DNA of 64,000 nt from Scleromitrula shiraiana (GCA_028455995.1 JABELC010000004.1:2480001-2544000), one strand, 5' to 3'; numbered from the stretch's first letter, positions 12,242 through 23,406 are shown. Program-made: numbers and translations. Notes: a model not told the origin generated them from the sequence alone.

Positions 12242-12763
12242 AAATGAACTTGGTTTGATAGTTTCATGCGGAAAAGGTGTCCCGCGTGTCTATTTCAAAC
12301 AACTATTAATTTGACAGCGGGGTTACAATGTTATGTATATGCTTTAGGGTTATAGATCGAGTCAAACAGTCTATATGTGGGTTTTGTCAACTGACATAAT
12401 TGACATAATGGCAATTTGAGTTAACTGTTCCCTATTATTATATTAGAGGAAAGAGGAGTAAAGTGAAAATGTATTTTCAGGGTATGTTTTTGAAGATACA
12501 CTTTTATCTTCTGAACTCTTGTATTATGATCTGAAATTATTGGATGTTTAATTTTGAACGTTTGAATTGACCTACTGACATAGAAAAAGTGAGTTGATAG
12601 ATATAGATTGATAGTATAATTTGAGTTGATTGTCAATTTGCAACCCTATTTTATATGGGTCAGTTAAATAAATGAACAAATAAGTAAACACAATCGATTC
12701 TCTATATAAAATCTCCGCGCTAAGCTAATCCCCAACAAAAACGCCTATCTATATATACCCTTC
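12242..12763. other. Spacer containing copy A of a dispersed repeat
   Basis: AT-rich spacer between the SdrA-like pseudogene and the fdc1 relic. Most of it (about 12395-12650) is a diverged copy of the sequence found at 15665-16038, described separately. No gene is recognised. Confidence 0.5.
12395..12650. repeat. Dispersed repeat, copy A (MITE-like)
   Basis: Shares with 15665-16038 the left-end motif (CATAATGGCAATTTGAGTTA here), an internal block (GTTTGAATTGACCTACTGAC ... AGAAAAAGT) and the right-end motif (TTGATAGTATAATTTGAGTT). Copy A is about 255 bp, copy B about 375 bp. The ends carry quasi-palindromic TTGA...TCAA sequence. No coding capacity is visible. A short non-autonomous element is likely, but terminal inverted repeats and target duplications are not clear-cut. 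Confidence 0.5.
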
Positions 12764-13148
12764 TTATACTCCATCACCCCTCTCGACCCCTCGACCTATC
12801 GACCCCTCAAATCCCCACTTCTTCCACCTCCCACTAACCTCCTCCTGCAACTTCTCTGCAAACGAATTTTTAAAACTAGCCTGCTGCCAATCCTGCTCCC
12901 CCTTATACTCCGCCGGCATCAACGCATCGCCCACAACCTATTTTCCCCCCGGATTACTGCAAAGGGAAGCTGGTGCATCAAGGATCCTCCATAGCCCATC
13001 TTTCGCGCCCTTCATGTTGTTGAAAAGTGGCGCTTGGCCATTAGTCTCACAAACTTTGCGGATAATAGCGCCAGCCTCCAAATAGGGATCGATCTCATCG
13101 TTAATTCAATCTTCCTTCAAAGCCTCAACGAAAGATCTGAAGTTCATA
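12764..13148 (-). pseudogene. fdc1: Internally deleted Fdc1 (UbiD-family decarboxylase) relic
   Basis: On the minus strand the frame begins with MNFRSFVEALKED (13148 onwards) and continues through EIDPYLEAGAIIRKVCETN and PLFNNMKGAKDGLWRIL, the N-terminal about 65 residues of ferulic acid decarboxylase. After PASLCSNP it jumps directly to GGK-VVGDALMPAEY and SFAEKLQEEV, the last about 50 residues of the same family. Roughly 380 residues, including the prenyl-FMN and Mn/K binding core and the catalytic Glu-Arg-Glu network, are missing. Stops TGA (13109-13107) and TAG (12940-12938) interrupt what is left. This cannot make a decarboxylase. Orientation and position next to the SdrA-like and pad1 relics reproduce the known decarboxylation cluster. 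Confidence 0.9.
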
Positions 13149-13842
13149 TGAAGCAAGTCCTGATTGGACTGGGAAAGATGATAGCTCTATGAATCTGACA
13201 TTTCGATTATAGAATGGAATTCTTCTTAATGTAAGACTGTAGAGATGATGTTGATGATAATACATCTTGTCTATGATACTTCGAGATTGTTTTGTATGGC
13301 TAAAGATAATGCGGATTGATCCAGTGCATGCATGTACCTCCGAATTCATGGAGCTACTTTCAATTTCGGAGCGGTTCGGATTTCTTCGGACTCGGAGGTG
13401 TCGGAAAAGGGGGCGGAGGATCCCCCGTGACGTCTAACTTTCGCTTGACGCTAGTTACCGAGCATCCCCGCCCCCGCCATAACCGCTCCGAATAAATCAC
13501 TATTGCTTGTTACGAGGAGAAGAAAAGGTAGATGTCTTTCGGTTTCATAATCGATAACTAATCTAATCTCTCCGAGACACATCATTTATGAGTTCCACTT
13601 GATTCATCACTAAATAGTTTTCTAATATCATGATCAAATACAAACAGAACCCAAATAGAGGGGCAAAAGGGGGAATCTATTAGCCTCGGCAAATTTCACC
13701 ATATATCTAACTTTATGTTTCTTGATCGCTATAATTCTTAACATATACTCTCGCCTTAAACCTTCACAGCCAGCTATCTATACAATACATACCCAACTAT
13801 AAGACCCAATCATCAGAATTTAAAAAGATCAATCAATCAATT
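13149..13842. promoter_or_regulatory. Divergent promoter region between fdc1 and flavin-reductase relics
   Basis: This 0.7-kb region separates the start of the fdc1 relic (minus) from the start of the flavin-reductase-like relic (plus). It contains the TCGGA-box array at 13365-13492 described separately. The rest is AT-rich and shows no gene. Confidence 0.5.
13365..13492. promoter_or_regulatory. TCGGA-box array inside a 12-bp inverted repeat
   Basis: TTCGGAGCGGTT (13365-13376) is repeated as its exact reverse complement AACCGCTCCGAA (13481-13492). Between them lie further TCGGA boxes at 13376-13380, 13386-13390, 13392-13396 and 13401-13405 and a GGGGGCGGAGG / CCCCGCCCCCG near-inverted pair. 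CGG-type triplets, alone or as inverted pairs, are the classic targets of Zn2Cys6 regulators. The position in the shared fdc1/reductase promoter makes this a candidate target of the SdrA-like factor. The match is by pattern only. Confidence 0.5.
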
Positions 13843-14798
13843 ATGGTTTTCTATGAACCAGGCGTTGCTGATCACAATCTCCCACGAGATCCATTCAAAG
13901 TAAGAAGAAGACCATCCCCACGATATCTATTACATTTATATGTACATCCATTTATAACAAAAATCACAACTTGAAGCTCGTGTTGTACCCCGACCAATTG
14001 GATGGATCTCCACCCGCTCACAAGACGGGAAAGATAATCTTGCGCCGTACAGGTGCGTACACACTCCCACACTCCTATCCCCTTGATTCCCAAATCCCCC
14101 ATAGAATTTCGCATGTCGATCTATGCAGTAAAGGAGGGAGTTCGTAATAAACAGTGAGCTTACTTAGAAGCCCCACATAATTGCCCCCCAACAGTCAATT
14201 CAACAACCTAGCCTTCGACCCCCCCTACGTAATGTTCAGCGCTAACCAAACCTCCTCCAACCTCCGAAAAGCCACCACCACCAACGTCGAGCAAACTGGC
14301 TCCTTCGTCTGGAACATAGCCACCTGCGGCCTCCGAGCCGCCGTTAACATTCAACATCACATCGGAGCAAGTCCCCCCCCCTCACTCGGAACCGACGAAT
14401 TCTCAAAGCCAATCTCATAAAAACCCCCTCCACAAACCTCAAACACGTGGTTCCCATGGTAGAAGAATCACCTTCCATATAAGATTTGAATGCACATAGC
14501 ATTCCCCATTTGGGTTGTCTGGAAACCCGCCCATGGGAACGGTGGGTATAATTATTGGGAAGGTGGTGGGTGTGCATGTAGCGGATTTGGCGTTGACGGA
14601 TGGGATGGTTGATTTGAGTAAGGTGCGGCCGATTGCGAGGTGTGTGTATTATAGATATGCGGTTGTGCGGGAAACGTTTGGGATGGTGCTGTCGGGGGAT
14701 GGGAAGATGGGAAGATGGCTTATGGATTGCAGGGGAATGCGAAGAGAAGAGAAGAGAAGAGTAATAAGGATGAGTTTCTTTCGCAGCGATGCAGATGA
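13843..14798 (+). pseudogene. Flavin-reductase-like (FMN-binding split barrel) protein, frameshifted
   Basis: Starts MVFYEPGVADHNLPRDPFK (13843-13899) and then gives VVPRPIGWISTRSQDGK, LAPYSQFNNLAFDPPYVMF, the central NVEQTGSFVWNIATCGLR and, in another frame, GNPPMGTVGIIIGKVVGVH and DLSKVRPIARCVYYRY. This is the flavin reductase-like / FMN-binding split-barrel family. Intron 14053-14194 splices normally. Breaks seen: a one-base phase error at the first splice junction (about 13975), frameshifts near 14405 and 14480, a stop at the position expected to be Tyr just before HSPFG (about 14497), and a tandem duplication of GGGAAGAT (about 14701-14716) that shifts the C-terminus. A reductase supplying reduced FMN would suit Pad1, which needs it; that link is inferred. 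Confidence 0.8.
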
Positions 14799-17700
14799 AG
14801 TGTAAGAACGAGGATTGGATTAGATGAATAGAATAGGATAGGATAGGATAGATCGGTTTTGTTCTTTCGAATTTAGATATAAGTTGAATTATTGCATTGT
14901 TAAAAGATGCAATTGACTACTTGATTGATGAGGTTTGTATAAAAAAGATTCCTCGATTGATTAGATTCGAAAATCAATTCACTCCAAACCTAAACTGAAG
15001 TCTAAATTAATTAGATCTCGTTTAGATCTCGTTTAAATCAGTCTAGTTCCATTCACATAAGGATTGATTAAGCCCTCCTTCACTCCCTCTACATTGAAAA
15101 GGGGGGTAAGGCGGGGTATTACTAGTACTTAGTGAATATATGAATGTATGAATGTATAAATATATAAATACTCATGTATGTATGTATGCATGTAGATAAA
15201 GATGTATGAAGGTATGAAAGTATATAAGGGTAAAAAAATATTTAATATAATATACTAGTAACATAATACAATACAAAATGATCATCGAAAACAATAACTT
15301 AAAATAGAAGCTCCCCCGCTAGAAACTTGAAAAAGAACATTGGAGGGATAGAAGGCGTCTTCTCTAAAGAAAAAACGTAAATAGAGTAATGTAAATTTAT
15401 TCAACCCATTCAACCTTAAAGCTGCCAGATTCATATCTCCAATCATATTAATATTCGTTATATATAATATTCGTTATATATATTATTGTCTTTTTGTCTT
15501 TTTGATCTTATTATGTTGTATTGTATTATATTACTAGTATATTGTAATCCCACCAATCTCCCTCCAAGTTAGACATGATGTATCGAATATAGAAGTGTAG
15601 GTAGATTCGAGCGGATACTAGTACTAGTATTCTACCAGCATGTGACTTTTATCAATTGGCACGATTGGCATGGCATAATGACAACTTGAGTTGACTGTCA
15701 CTCAATACCACGTATATAGGGGAAGATGATCGTGAGATTGTGGTGGAGAGACATAGGATAGGATAAAATGGGGCGTTGGAATTGAAAGAGTGAATAGGGA
15801 GATAAATTTTTTTTTTTTTTTTTTTTGGAAAATTTCTAAATATTCTTGATGATTTATATGTACATTTCATGTTTGATTTTGTATATTATTATCTGAATTT
15901 ATTTGAGCGTACTACTAGTAATTCGAAGTTTGGATTGATCTAATGTTAATGACGCAGAAAAGTTGGATTGACAGACAGGCAGACAGATATGAATTGATAG
16001 TACAATTTAAATTGACAGTCAATCCACATCACCCCTAATCGAATGAAATGTAAAGATTTGATTGAATTGGGTTGGATTGAATTGAATTAGATAGAATTGA
16101 ATTAGATAGAATATGTACTAATGACATGAAGAATCTATATGCTATTGATTTTCTATATCTAGATAGATGATCGTAACCCGTGAGTTCCCCACTCTTTAGC
16201 AGTAGCAAGTTTGATAATCAACTATTGAGCAATTACAATATATATCATACCATGTTAAAGAATGAAGAAATCTCTCTTTTTGAGTGATGACGATGAATGT
16301 ATTAATCTCTCCTTATAAATAGAGAGCGGTGATATAGATCAGATGGGGATGAAAATGCATCATATACAATGTATGCTACGCATAAAGTTTACATTCCCAA
16401 AGTTTCAACTAAATTGAGTAATCCGATAATATACAATTGAGATTGTTGCATTTTTGCATTTAACTCTATATGCCAAATCATGTAAAGCACAATCCCACTC
16501 ACTCAGTACACATGATATGAAACCGAGACAAAGACAGCCCAGACCCGCATCCACACAATGGACGTTCAATATCCATATTATTTCGAGGCAAAAATGCATA
16601 GATAAACGCACGCATGAACAAAAGAATATCCAGGATAAGAAACTGGTAACACCCAAGGTGTATATTGTGTTACTGACCTAATGAGGCACCGGCCACCCGG
16701 ACAGGAAGAGCAAATAAAAGAGAGCGAATGAACAGACTTGGATAAGAAGGGATGAGATAGGATAGATGGGAATTGGAGAAGCGGAATAGGATGCAAGGGA
16801 ATGGGATGGGATTAATCTTCTACAGCACATTGGGCTTTTGTTTCGCACGTGCGTGGGGAAGAAGTTGTGTGAGGTTTATTTGGGATGGACGAGGATGAGA
16901 ATGAGGTGAAAATGAGGTGAGGGTGTGAGGATGATGATTGTGGGGTATATTACTGCATGTAAGAAACATTTGATTCCAATTGAAGATAGAAATCAGATAT
17001 GTGATAGAATATAATTCAGAGTGATCTTTCCTCCATGATCACGTATACTTATACTGACCGACTGATTGATTAATTAATTGATTAATTTGAAATTTCAGCT
17101 ACATCCATATGGACAGACAGTACATACAAGTCCAGAACCAACAATAACCCGGAGAGAAAGAAAAAAAGAAAGAAACAAAGGCCACCTCAACATATACGAT
17201 TACTTTCCAATTGGGCAATTCAATTCCGCCATCATGTATGCATGTAAGCATACCGTGTAACCGCGGAGACGGATTTTCAACACTGAAGGCCAGTGCATGA
17301 ATGGATAGCATGTATGAGGGATTTAAATATATATGCAGGTATAGATTAATAAAAGCTTGATTTTTCGTGGTGGAGGTGTGGAAAATTGTGGTAACGATGA
17401 AGATACCTGGGTAGACGTAACACGAAAAAGAACCGGCGGGACGGAGTGAGGGACTGTTTTTGGGTATGTATGGGGACGGTGGTTATGTATAGGGGGAAGG
17501 GCATATATGCTGTATGTATACTGTATAGTTTCGAGAATGTGGTAATGGTGAGATTTCTGATTGGATGGATTGAAAGGTGATTCTAGATGTTTTTGAATGT
17601 GGAGGGGGAAAGGTACCTGGTATCTGAGGAAGGAGGGATATATTTACATCTGCATTGGGTGTTTAACTTGCGGGTGATGGTCCGTCCTGTCGCCTGGACG

Positions 17701-18025
17701 TGTGATATATTGAGTAAAGAATGGGTTGCATGATTTACGGGTGATATATTCCTGACTACCGGAAATTGATATGAATGTGCTAAGTCGGGGGGTTATGAGG
17801 TATTTTTGGTGTATCGATGGCAAAGGCAAAAGGCAGGGTAAAGCAAAAGTACAGTAGTAGGTAATTCAAATAAAAAGTAGTAGTAAGTACGAGACCCGCG
17901 AGGTAAGAAGATAGTGCTGGATGTGCTGGCATTGTTCTGGGGTAACTTAACTTATTCCACTTTACCACCAAATGTTGGATAGGTGAGAGAGAAAGTTATG
18001 AATAACGAATTGAGGGATGGTTCCG
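14799..18025. other. Gene-poor AT-rich spacer
   Basis: About 3.2 kb without a recognisable gene. It contains GGATA repeats (14828-14850), TATGTATG tracts (15130-15220), repeated palindromic TACTAGTA motifs, a 22-base T run (15808-15829) and copy B of the dispersed repeat. All open frames are short and low-complexity. Confidence 0.5.
15665..16038. repeat. Dispersed repeat, copy B (MITE-like)
   Basis: Homologous to 12395-12650. Left motif: CATAATGACAACTTGAGTTG; internal block: GTTTGGATTGATCTAATG ... GCAGAAAAGT; right motif: TTGATAGTACAATTTAAATT followed by GACAGTCAATCC. It is longer than copy A, partly through a T-run and extra sequence around 15720-15900. No coding potential is seen. Confidence 0.5.
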
Positions 18026-18250
18026 ATACATGCAGATAGAATAGATGCAATCTTTGAGTACTGGTGATATAATGCATATGTATATATCGTACCTAGATAT
18101 ACATGCAGATAGAATAGATGCAATCTTTGAGTGCTGGTGATATAATGCATATGTATATATCGTACCTAGATATATATGCAGATAGAATAGATGCAATCTT
18201 TGAGTGCTGGTGATGCGATGCATATGTATATATCGTACCTAGGTATACTT
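18026..18250. repeat. Minisatellite, 73-bp unit, three copies
   Basis: Three head-to-tail copies begin near 18028, 18101 and 18174, each containing GCAGATAGAATAGATGCAAT, CTTTGAGTRCTGGTGAT and CATATGTATATATCGTACCT. The copies differ at only a few positions, so the array is young. The open frames running through it on the minus strand are repeat artefacts. Confidence 0.9.
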
Positions 18251-18391
18251 GCAGTAATTGGATGTCTAGGTTATAGTATCAATAGAGCTAATGTAAGATA
18301 CTCCGCATCAAACAGCATATTCACAACAAGATAAGAAATGGTCGGACTTGACTTTCTGATTGTGCCTAGGTAAATAGCCTCCAAACAAAGA

Positions 18392-18495
18392 AGAGAAGAA
18401 GAAGAAGAAGAAGAAGAAGAAGAAGAAGAAGAAGAAGAAGAAGAAGAAGAAGAAGAAGAAGAAGAAGAAGAAGAAGAAGAAGAAGAAGAAGAAGA
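18392..18495. repeat. (GAA)n microsatellite, about 33 units
   Basis: An almost perfect GAA/AAG triplet tract of about 100 bp. Its reverse strand encodes poly-Ser or poly-Leu depending on frame, which explains the artefactual open frames here. Long GAA.TTC tracts can form triplex DNA and are length-unstable in other eukaryotes. Confidence 0.95.
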
Positions 18496-19728
18496 GAGGA
18501 GGAGCACTTGAAACTTGGATACCTAACTAACTCTCTCATGTGAAGTCTTCTTGATGGGGTCGTTTGATAGATAGATAGATAGATAGACATAATATGATAT
18601 AATATGACATGACATGACAAGTCAATAGCCCCAATTGAAGCCCACCTACCGACCAATTGACACCTGGAGAGCCCAGTAAAGTGACGTCGATTTGTACCTC
18701 GTACCAAAGATAGATATCCAGCTTTTGATTGAAGGCGAAGTTGGAGCTCTTGAGTGCTCGCCCAAGCTCTTATATGGACCATCCCCCCCTTCTCTAGATA
18801 CTATCTATGTACTTACTTCAAGTGCTATTTGTGATATCTTGTTGGGAGTTTTGATTTCATCAAATGATGGATCTATCTGTCTGTATCTAGGGCTGAAAAG
18901 GAGGAGGGAGAGAAAGAAGTATTTGAGTGGTTTTCTATTTGGTTTTTTTTAATATATAATTGGATGGGAATTTGATGTCTATGGAATAATGAATCGTAAT
19001 GTTGAATCGTAATGTAGTGAGTGATAATAATAAATCAAATCAAATCAAATCATATAATATCAAATGGAATCATATCGAATTGACTGCAAACGAAGCATTA
19101 GTTTTGCTTTGTAATTATTTCAAATTGGCCACTTCTTAGTCAATGATACCCACATATCAACTAGCCATATCAAATAGCCATATCAAATAGCAAGTATCCT
19201 ATTATTATTCCTATTATCATCATTATTACTCGAGTATTCTTCAATACATTACATCTACCAAACATATAAAAATACCAAGATTCATACTAGTAGTACCACT
19301 ACTACTAGTACCACTACTACTAGTAATTAGTCCAGCACAAGATGAAGATAAGAAAAAAAAAACGAGAGACTCGGAGCTGATTATTATATTTTATACGACT
19401 CGGAGCATCTCATACTCATATGCCAAGACCATGTAGTAAGATCTTCAAACGCAAAACCAACGGTTTACTGATATTAGTTCTTAATATCTGACAGCCAGAT
19501 ATACATATATACTTACTTATTTACTTACTTACTTACTTACTATACTATGCTATATTATACTTAAATCTATCTATCTATCTATCTTGTTCTTCTATTCTAT
19601 GATATCACAGACAAATCATCGCATTTGATAGATTTCTAGAAAAATTACAATGCGGTTTTGTCATGTAGTTTTATTTAATATACTAGTAGACGGCGTTCGA
19701 TATACGCTTGGGAGTGTTATGTCATGCG

Positions 19729-19760
<32 letters not shown>

Positions 19761-19773
19761 AACCAACCTGTAG

Positions 19774-19811
<38 letters not shown>

Positions 19812-20940
19812 GTCCATCTACAACACCGTGAAAACATAAAAGCAAGCAAGCGAGCAAAAAAAAAGTCACTTATTCTTTTTATCGTGAGTGGGATGGCATT
19901 GCATTGAATGAAGTATTGACTGACTATCCATCCATACTTGGCAAAATGACCTGTTAGAAAATGAATGGTCTCCCCATTCATTCATTCATTCATTTATTCC
20001 TTACATTTATCTTCCCAACGAAATGGAATTCAATTCTCGCAATCGTATTGTCCATCTCTATATATATATGTCTATATCTATATACTTGTAAGCCCCGCCC
20101 GCCTGCCCGCCCTATCAAGAGAGATAGACAGCGATGGATGGATATAGTGATATGGTAACTTTCGAATACTTGTACGTATATATATATACACAACACAAGC
20201 AAGCAAGCAAGTAAGCAAGCAAGCAAGACAGGGCGTGAAGAATTCCACAAGATCCAAGAATCCACACCCGAGTAAAAGAAGCAGAAAACCACCAGCACAC
20301 TAAGTAAAGATCTCTTCTCTTCTCTTCTCTTCTCTTCTCTTCTCTTCTCTTCTCTTCTCTTCTCTTCTCTTCTCTTCTCAGTATCCGCACGTAACTAACC
20401 ATGGGGGAGGAAGAAAGTAATGGGAGAAAGTAATGGAAGAAAGTAATGGGAGAAAGTAATGGGACATATACTCGAGTAATTCTATATATATATATATATA
20501 TATATATCCATAGCAATACCATCCATCCATCCATCATCCCCTGTATTTTCCCATCTCGCAATATAACCTCTCTTTGTACCAAAGAGAAGAGGCATTCCAT
20601 ACGGCATTGACTACTTACCTAATATACATACGCTGGCTGACTAGCTAGCTAGATGGTCTGATCTGGTCTGGTCTGGTCTAGTCTGGTCTGTCTGTAGGGC
20701 AATAGGAAAGAAGGATATACAACAAACCCACCCCAACTAACCCCATCCCATTGCAGTATACATGCCAGAATTTTTTAATTTTTTTTGATTGATTGACGCT
20801 TTCTCATATGTCATCCTCCCCCTTCTTCGTTAAGAGAAAAAGTTGATGGAATTTTGTATGATCAGAATACCCCGTCCGTGTATGTATATGTATGTAGTTG
20901 GTTAGTTAGTTAGTTAGGTATCGTTTACCAACCCGGCAGC

Positions 20941-20975
<35 letters not shown>

Positions 20976-22900
20976 AGATGTTAGCTGACTTGACTTTGTT
21001 ATTCATTAATCCCTCATAGTAAATGGTTTGTTTGTTTGTTTGTATGTTTCAAACGGAAGGAAAATCGAGGGTTGATGAATGGTTGGTTTGGAGGGGTATG
21101 GTTATCTTTTTCTAACTGCGCAGTGTATGGATAGATAGATAGATAGATGGATCTATCTTAGTCGAGAATGAAGAACGATGTACTGGGGTGGCGAAAGAGC
21201 TATCTTGATTAGGTATATATATATCATTGATGAGTAATTTCTATAAAGACATTTTAGGATTTGGGAATGGTATTTTGATATGATGGATGAAAGTCGAGAT
21301 GGTCCTATCTATCTATATCTATTCACTTTATATTCATCTATTTATTCATCTATTTATTTATTAATTTATTAATTAATATAGGGTGAAATAAATGGTTGGT
21401 TAGTTGGTTACTTTATAGGTTTGAAACGAAAGACCTCTTGGATGACCGTAAAAGTAACCTCTTACCTTTTTAATATTCACTAATATTCATCTAAGGGTAA
21501 GGGGATGCTATCGGTACAGACTCCATGGAGGTTGAATATCAATGAATGATGTTTTAAGAAAAGAACACTGAAAACGGTTCAATTATCAATTATCAATTAC
21601 CACCACCATCAACGAAATTGATTACATATACCTTTATAGAAAGAACTATTATCAATACATGCCATATACATGCCGTATATGATATATATCATTCCCCCAA
21701 ACATCATCATTGGATTTAATAATTTCGCACCAGATCAAGATAATCGAAAACGTACGAAAACGAAACGAAAACGAAGATGAGTGAGAATGAGAATGAGAAT
21801 GAGAATTAAATATTAAATATTAAATAATTTTTAAGTTATTATATATCCTTCTCATAATTTCAATTTTATATTCTAGAACTATTATATTACATCATTATAA
21901 TGATCATTATTATGATTATTATGATTATTATCAATGTTTAAAACCCCATTCAAGTTTTATAATTATGAAGTACTAGCATTACTACTAGTACTACTAATTA
22001 TAAGAATTCAATCATTGAGGCTGAGATTGATGAGACGGTCTGAAACGGGTTATAGATTTTATTATTATATTCTTCATAACTTGAAAGAAAGAAAGGACTC
22101 CTCATTTGTAAATTCCAAGTTCTAACTGGTACTTGCCCTCGCCCTCGTCCTTATAATTATAATTATAACTATAGTATGTACTGTACTGATTGAATGATAT
22201 TGGTTGATTGATTGATTGATTGAGTGATACTGATTGATTGACTGACTGACTGACTGACTGACTGACTTTGTACTTATCCATTTGAAACCGAATAACTTGT
22301 TACTCTTGTTACTCTTGTTACTCTTGTTACTCTTGTTACTCTTACTACTCTTACTACTCTTACTACTCTTACTACTCTTACTACTCTTACTACTCTTACT
22401 ACTCTTACTACTCTCTTCATTTTCTTTTCCCCAATTGTACGAACAGCACTCTTCTTCATAAAAATCTTAAAATACGTACCTTTTTATTTCGTTTTTTTTT
22501 GAGAAATTTATATCAAAAATTAATTATCAATCAAATACCAAGAAATAATAAATTCTCCACTCAATACTGTAATATTATATTATCCTATCCGCCATCCGTC
22601 CCAAAAAAGAAGTAAAAAGACAACCAAGCTCTACCGACGTACACATTTTATCGGTTGGCTTTTCTACTTTTCTAACTTTCTACCTTTTTTTTTTTTTCAC
22701 TTTTTTTCACCTTTTTTTAGTTCCCTTCTTCCTAACTTACTTATTATTACTTACTTTACTTTACTTATTACTTAGTATAAAAAAAATAATAATATTATTG
22801 ACCTTGAGGAGAGGATCACATAAGCTTTGTGGCAGTCAAGAAAATCACACCTCAATTTATTTCAATTTTGTTTATAATTTGATCAAGACTTTTCTTCCTT
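18496..22900. other. Microsatellite-dense gene-poor spacer
   Basis: No gene is recognised in 4.4 kb. Simple repeats seen: GATA (18568-18590), TTAC (19512-19540), CTAT (19730-19760), AATC (19770-19810), AAGC (20195-20228), TCTCT pentamer (20311-20379), TA (20484-20507), poly-T (20943-20968), TTGA/CTGA (22203-22267) and the TTACTCTTG/TTACTACTC nonamer array. The density of distinct arrays is far above that in the gene-rich half of the window. Confidence 0.7.
22297..22414. repeat. Nonamer minisatellite (TTACTCTTG)n/(TTACTACTC)n
   Basis: About five units of TTACTCTTG pass into about eight units of TTACTACTC, an abrupt switch between two related 9-mers. Because the unit is a multiple of three, the minus strand shows a spurious repetitive VVR/VTR frame. 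Confidence 0.9.
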
Positions 22901-22904
22901 CTTA

Positions 22905-22970
22905 TACTCTTCTTATTATTCTTCTTCTTCTTCTGTCTCTTCTTCTTCTTCCTCCTCTTCCTTCACTTCT

Positions 22971-23006
<36 letters not shown>

Positions 23007-23140
23007 TACTACTACTACTTCTACTACTACTACTACTCCTCTTCTTACTACTACTACTCCTCCTCTTCTTCCTCCTCTTCTTACTACTCCTCCTCCACCA
23101 CCTCCACCACCTCCACCACCTCCTCCTCCTCCTCCTTCTT
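22905..23140. repeat. Pyrimidine-rich triplet tract upstream of the kinase gene
   Basis: A succession of TTC/CTT, TAC/ACT, CTC and CAC/CCA triplets over about 235 bp. An open frame through it (22798-23190) would be poly-Thr and poly-Pro and is rejected as a protein. It lies about 330-570 bases before the kinase start and could be part of a CT-rich promoter or long 5' leader; CT-rich stretches are common upstream of transcription starts in filamentous fungi. Confidence 0.8.
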
Positions 23141-23375
23141 TCAAAGAAAAAACTACCAAATCAATTCAAATTAATTCTACAACATATTGAGTGAATCTTT
23201 ATAAAAGTATTCAATCCCTTGATTGTTTCAAATATTATAATTCCGACAAATTTCATTACACAAAGATTCTTGATTCTTGATTCTTGATTATTAGAAAGGA
23301 AACCCCCACACACACACATATAATCCCATAGCAAGTTGCAACCACACAAAAAAAAAACAAATTTCCAACAAAGCA

Positions 23376-23406
23376 CGGGCACTGCCCGCACTCCGCCTTT
23401 GGCGGG
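23376..23406 (+). promoter_or_regulatory. Two adjacent GC hairpins before the kinase start codon
   Basis: CGGGCA-C-TGCCCG (23376-23388) and CCGCC-TTT-GGCGG (23393-23405) are two perfect short stems placed back to back, 69 bases before the ATG at 23475, in an otherwise AC/AT-rich leader. They may regulate translation or bind a factor; no family is recognised. Confidence 0.4.

Noticed and set aside
18271..18782. Minus-strand frames with poly-Ser or poly-Leu
   Set aside because: They are translations of the (GAA)n microsatellite in different frames.
22274..22459. Minus-strand frame with repeated VVR/VTR units
   Set aside because: Translation of the nonamer minisatellite; the unit length keeps the frame open.
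22798..23190. 130-codon plus-strand frame ending in poly-Thr/poly-Pro
   Set aside because: Made almost wholly of triplet microsatellite; no domain, and it sits in the likely 5' region of the kinase gene.
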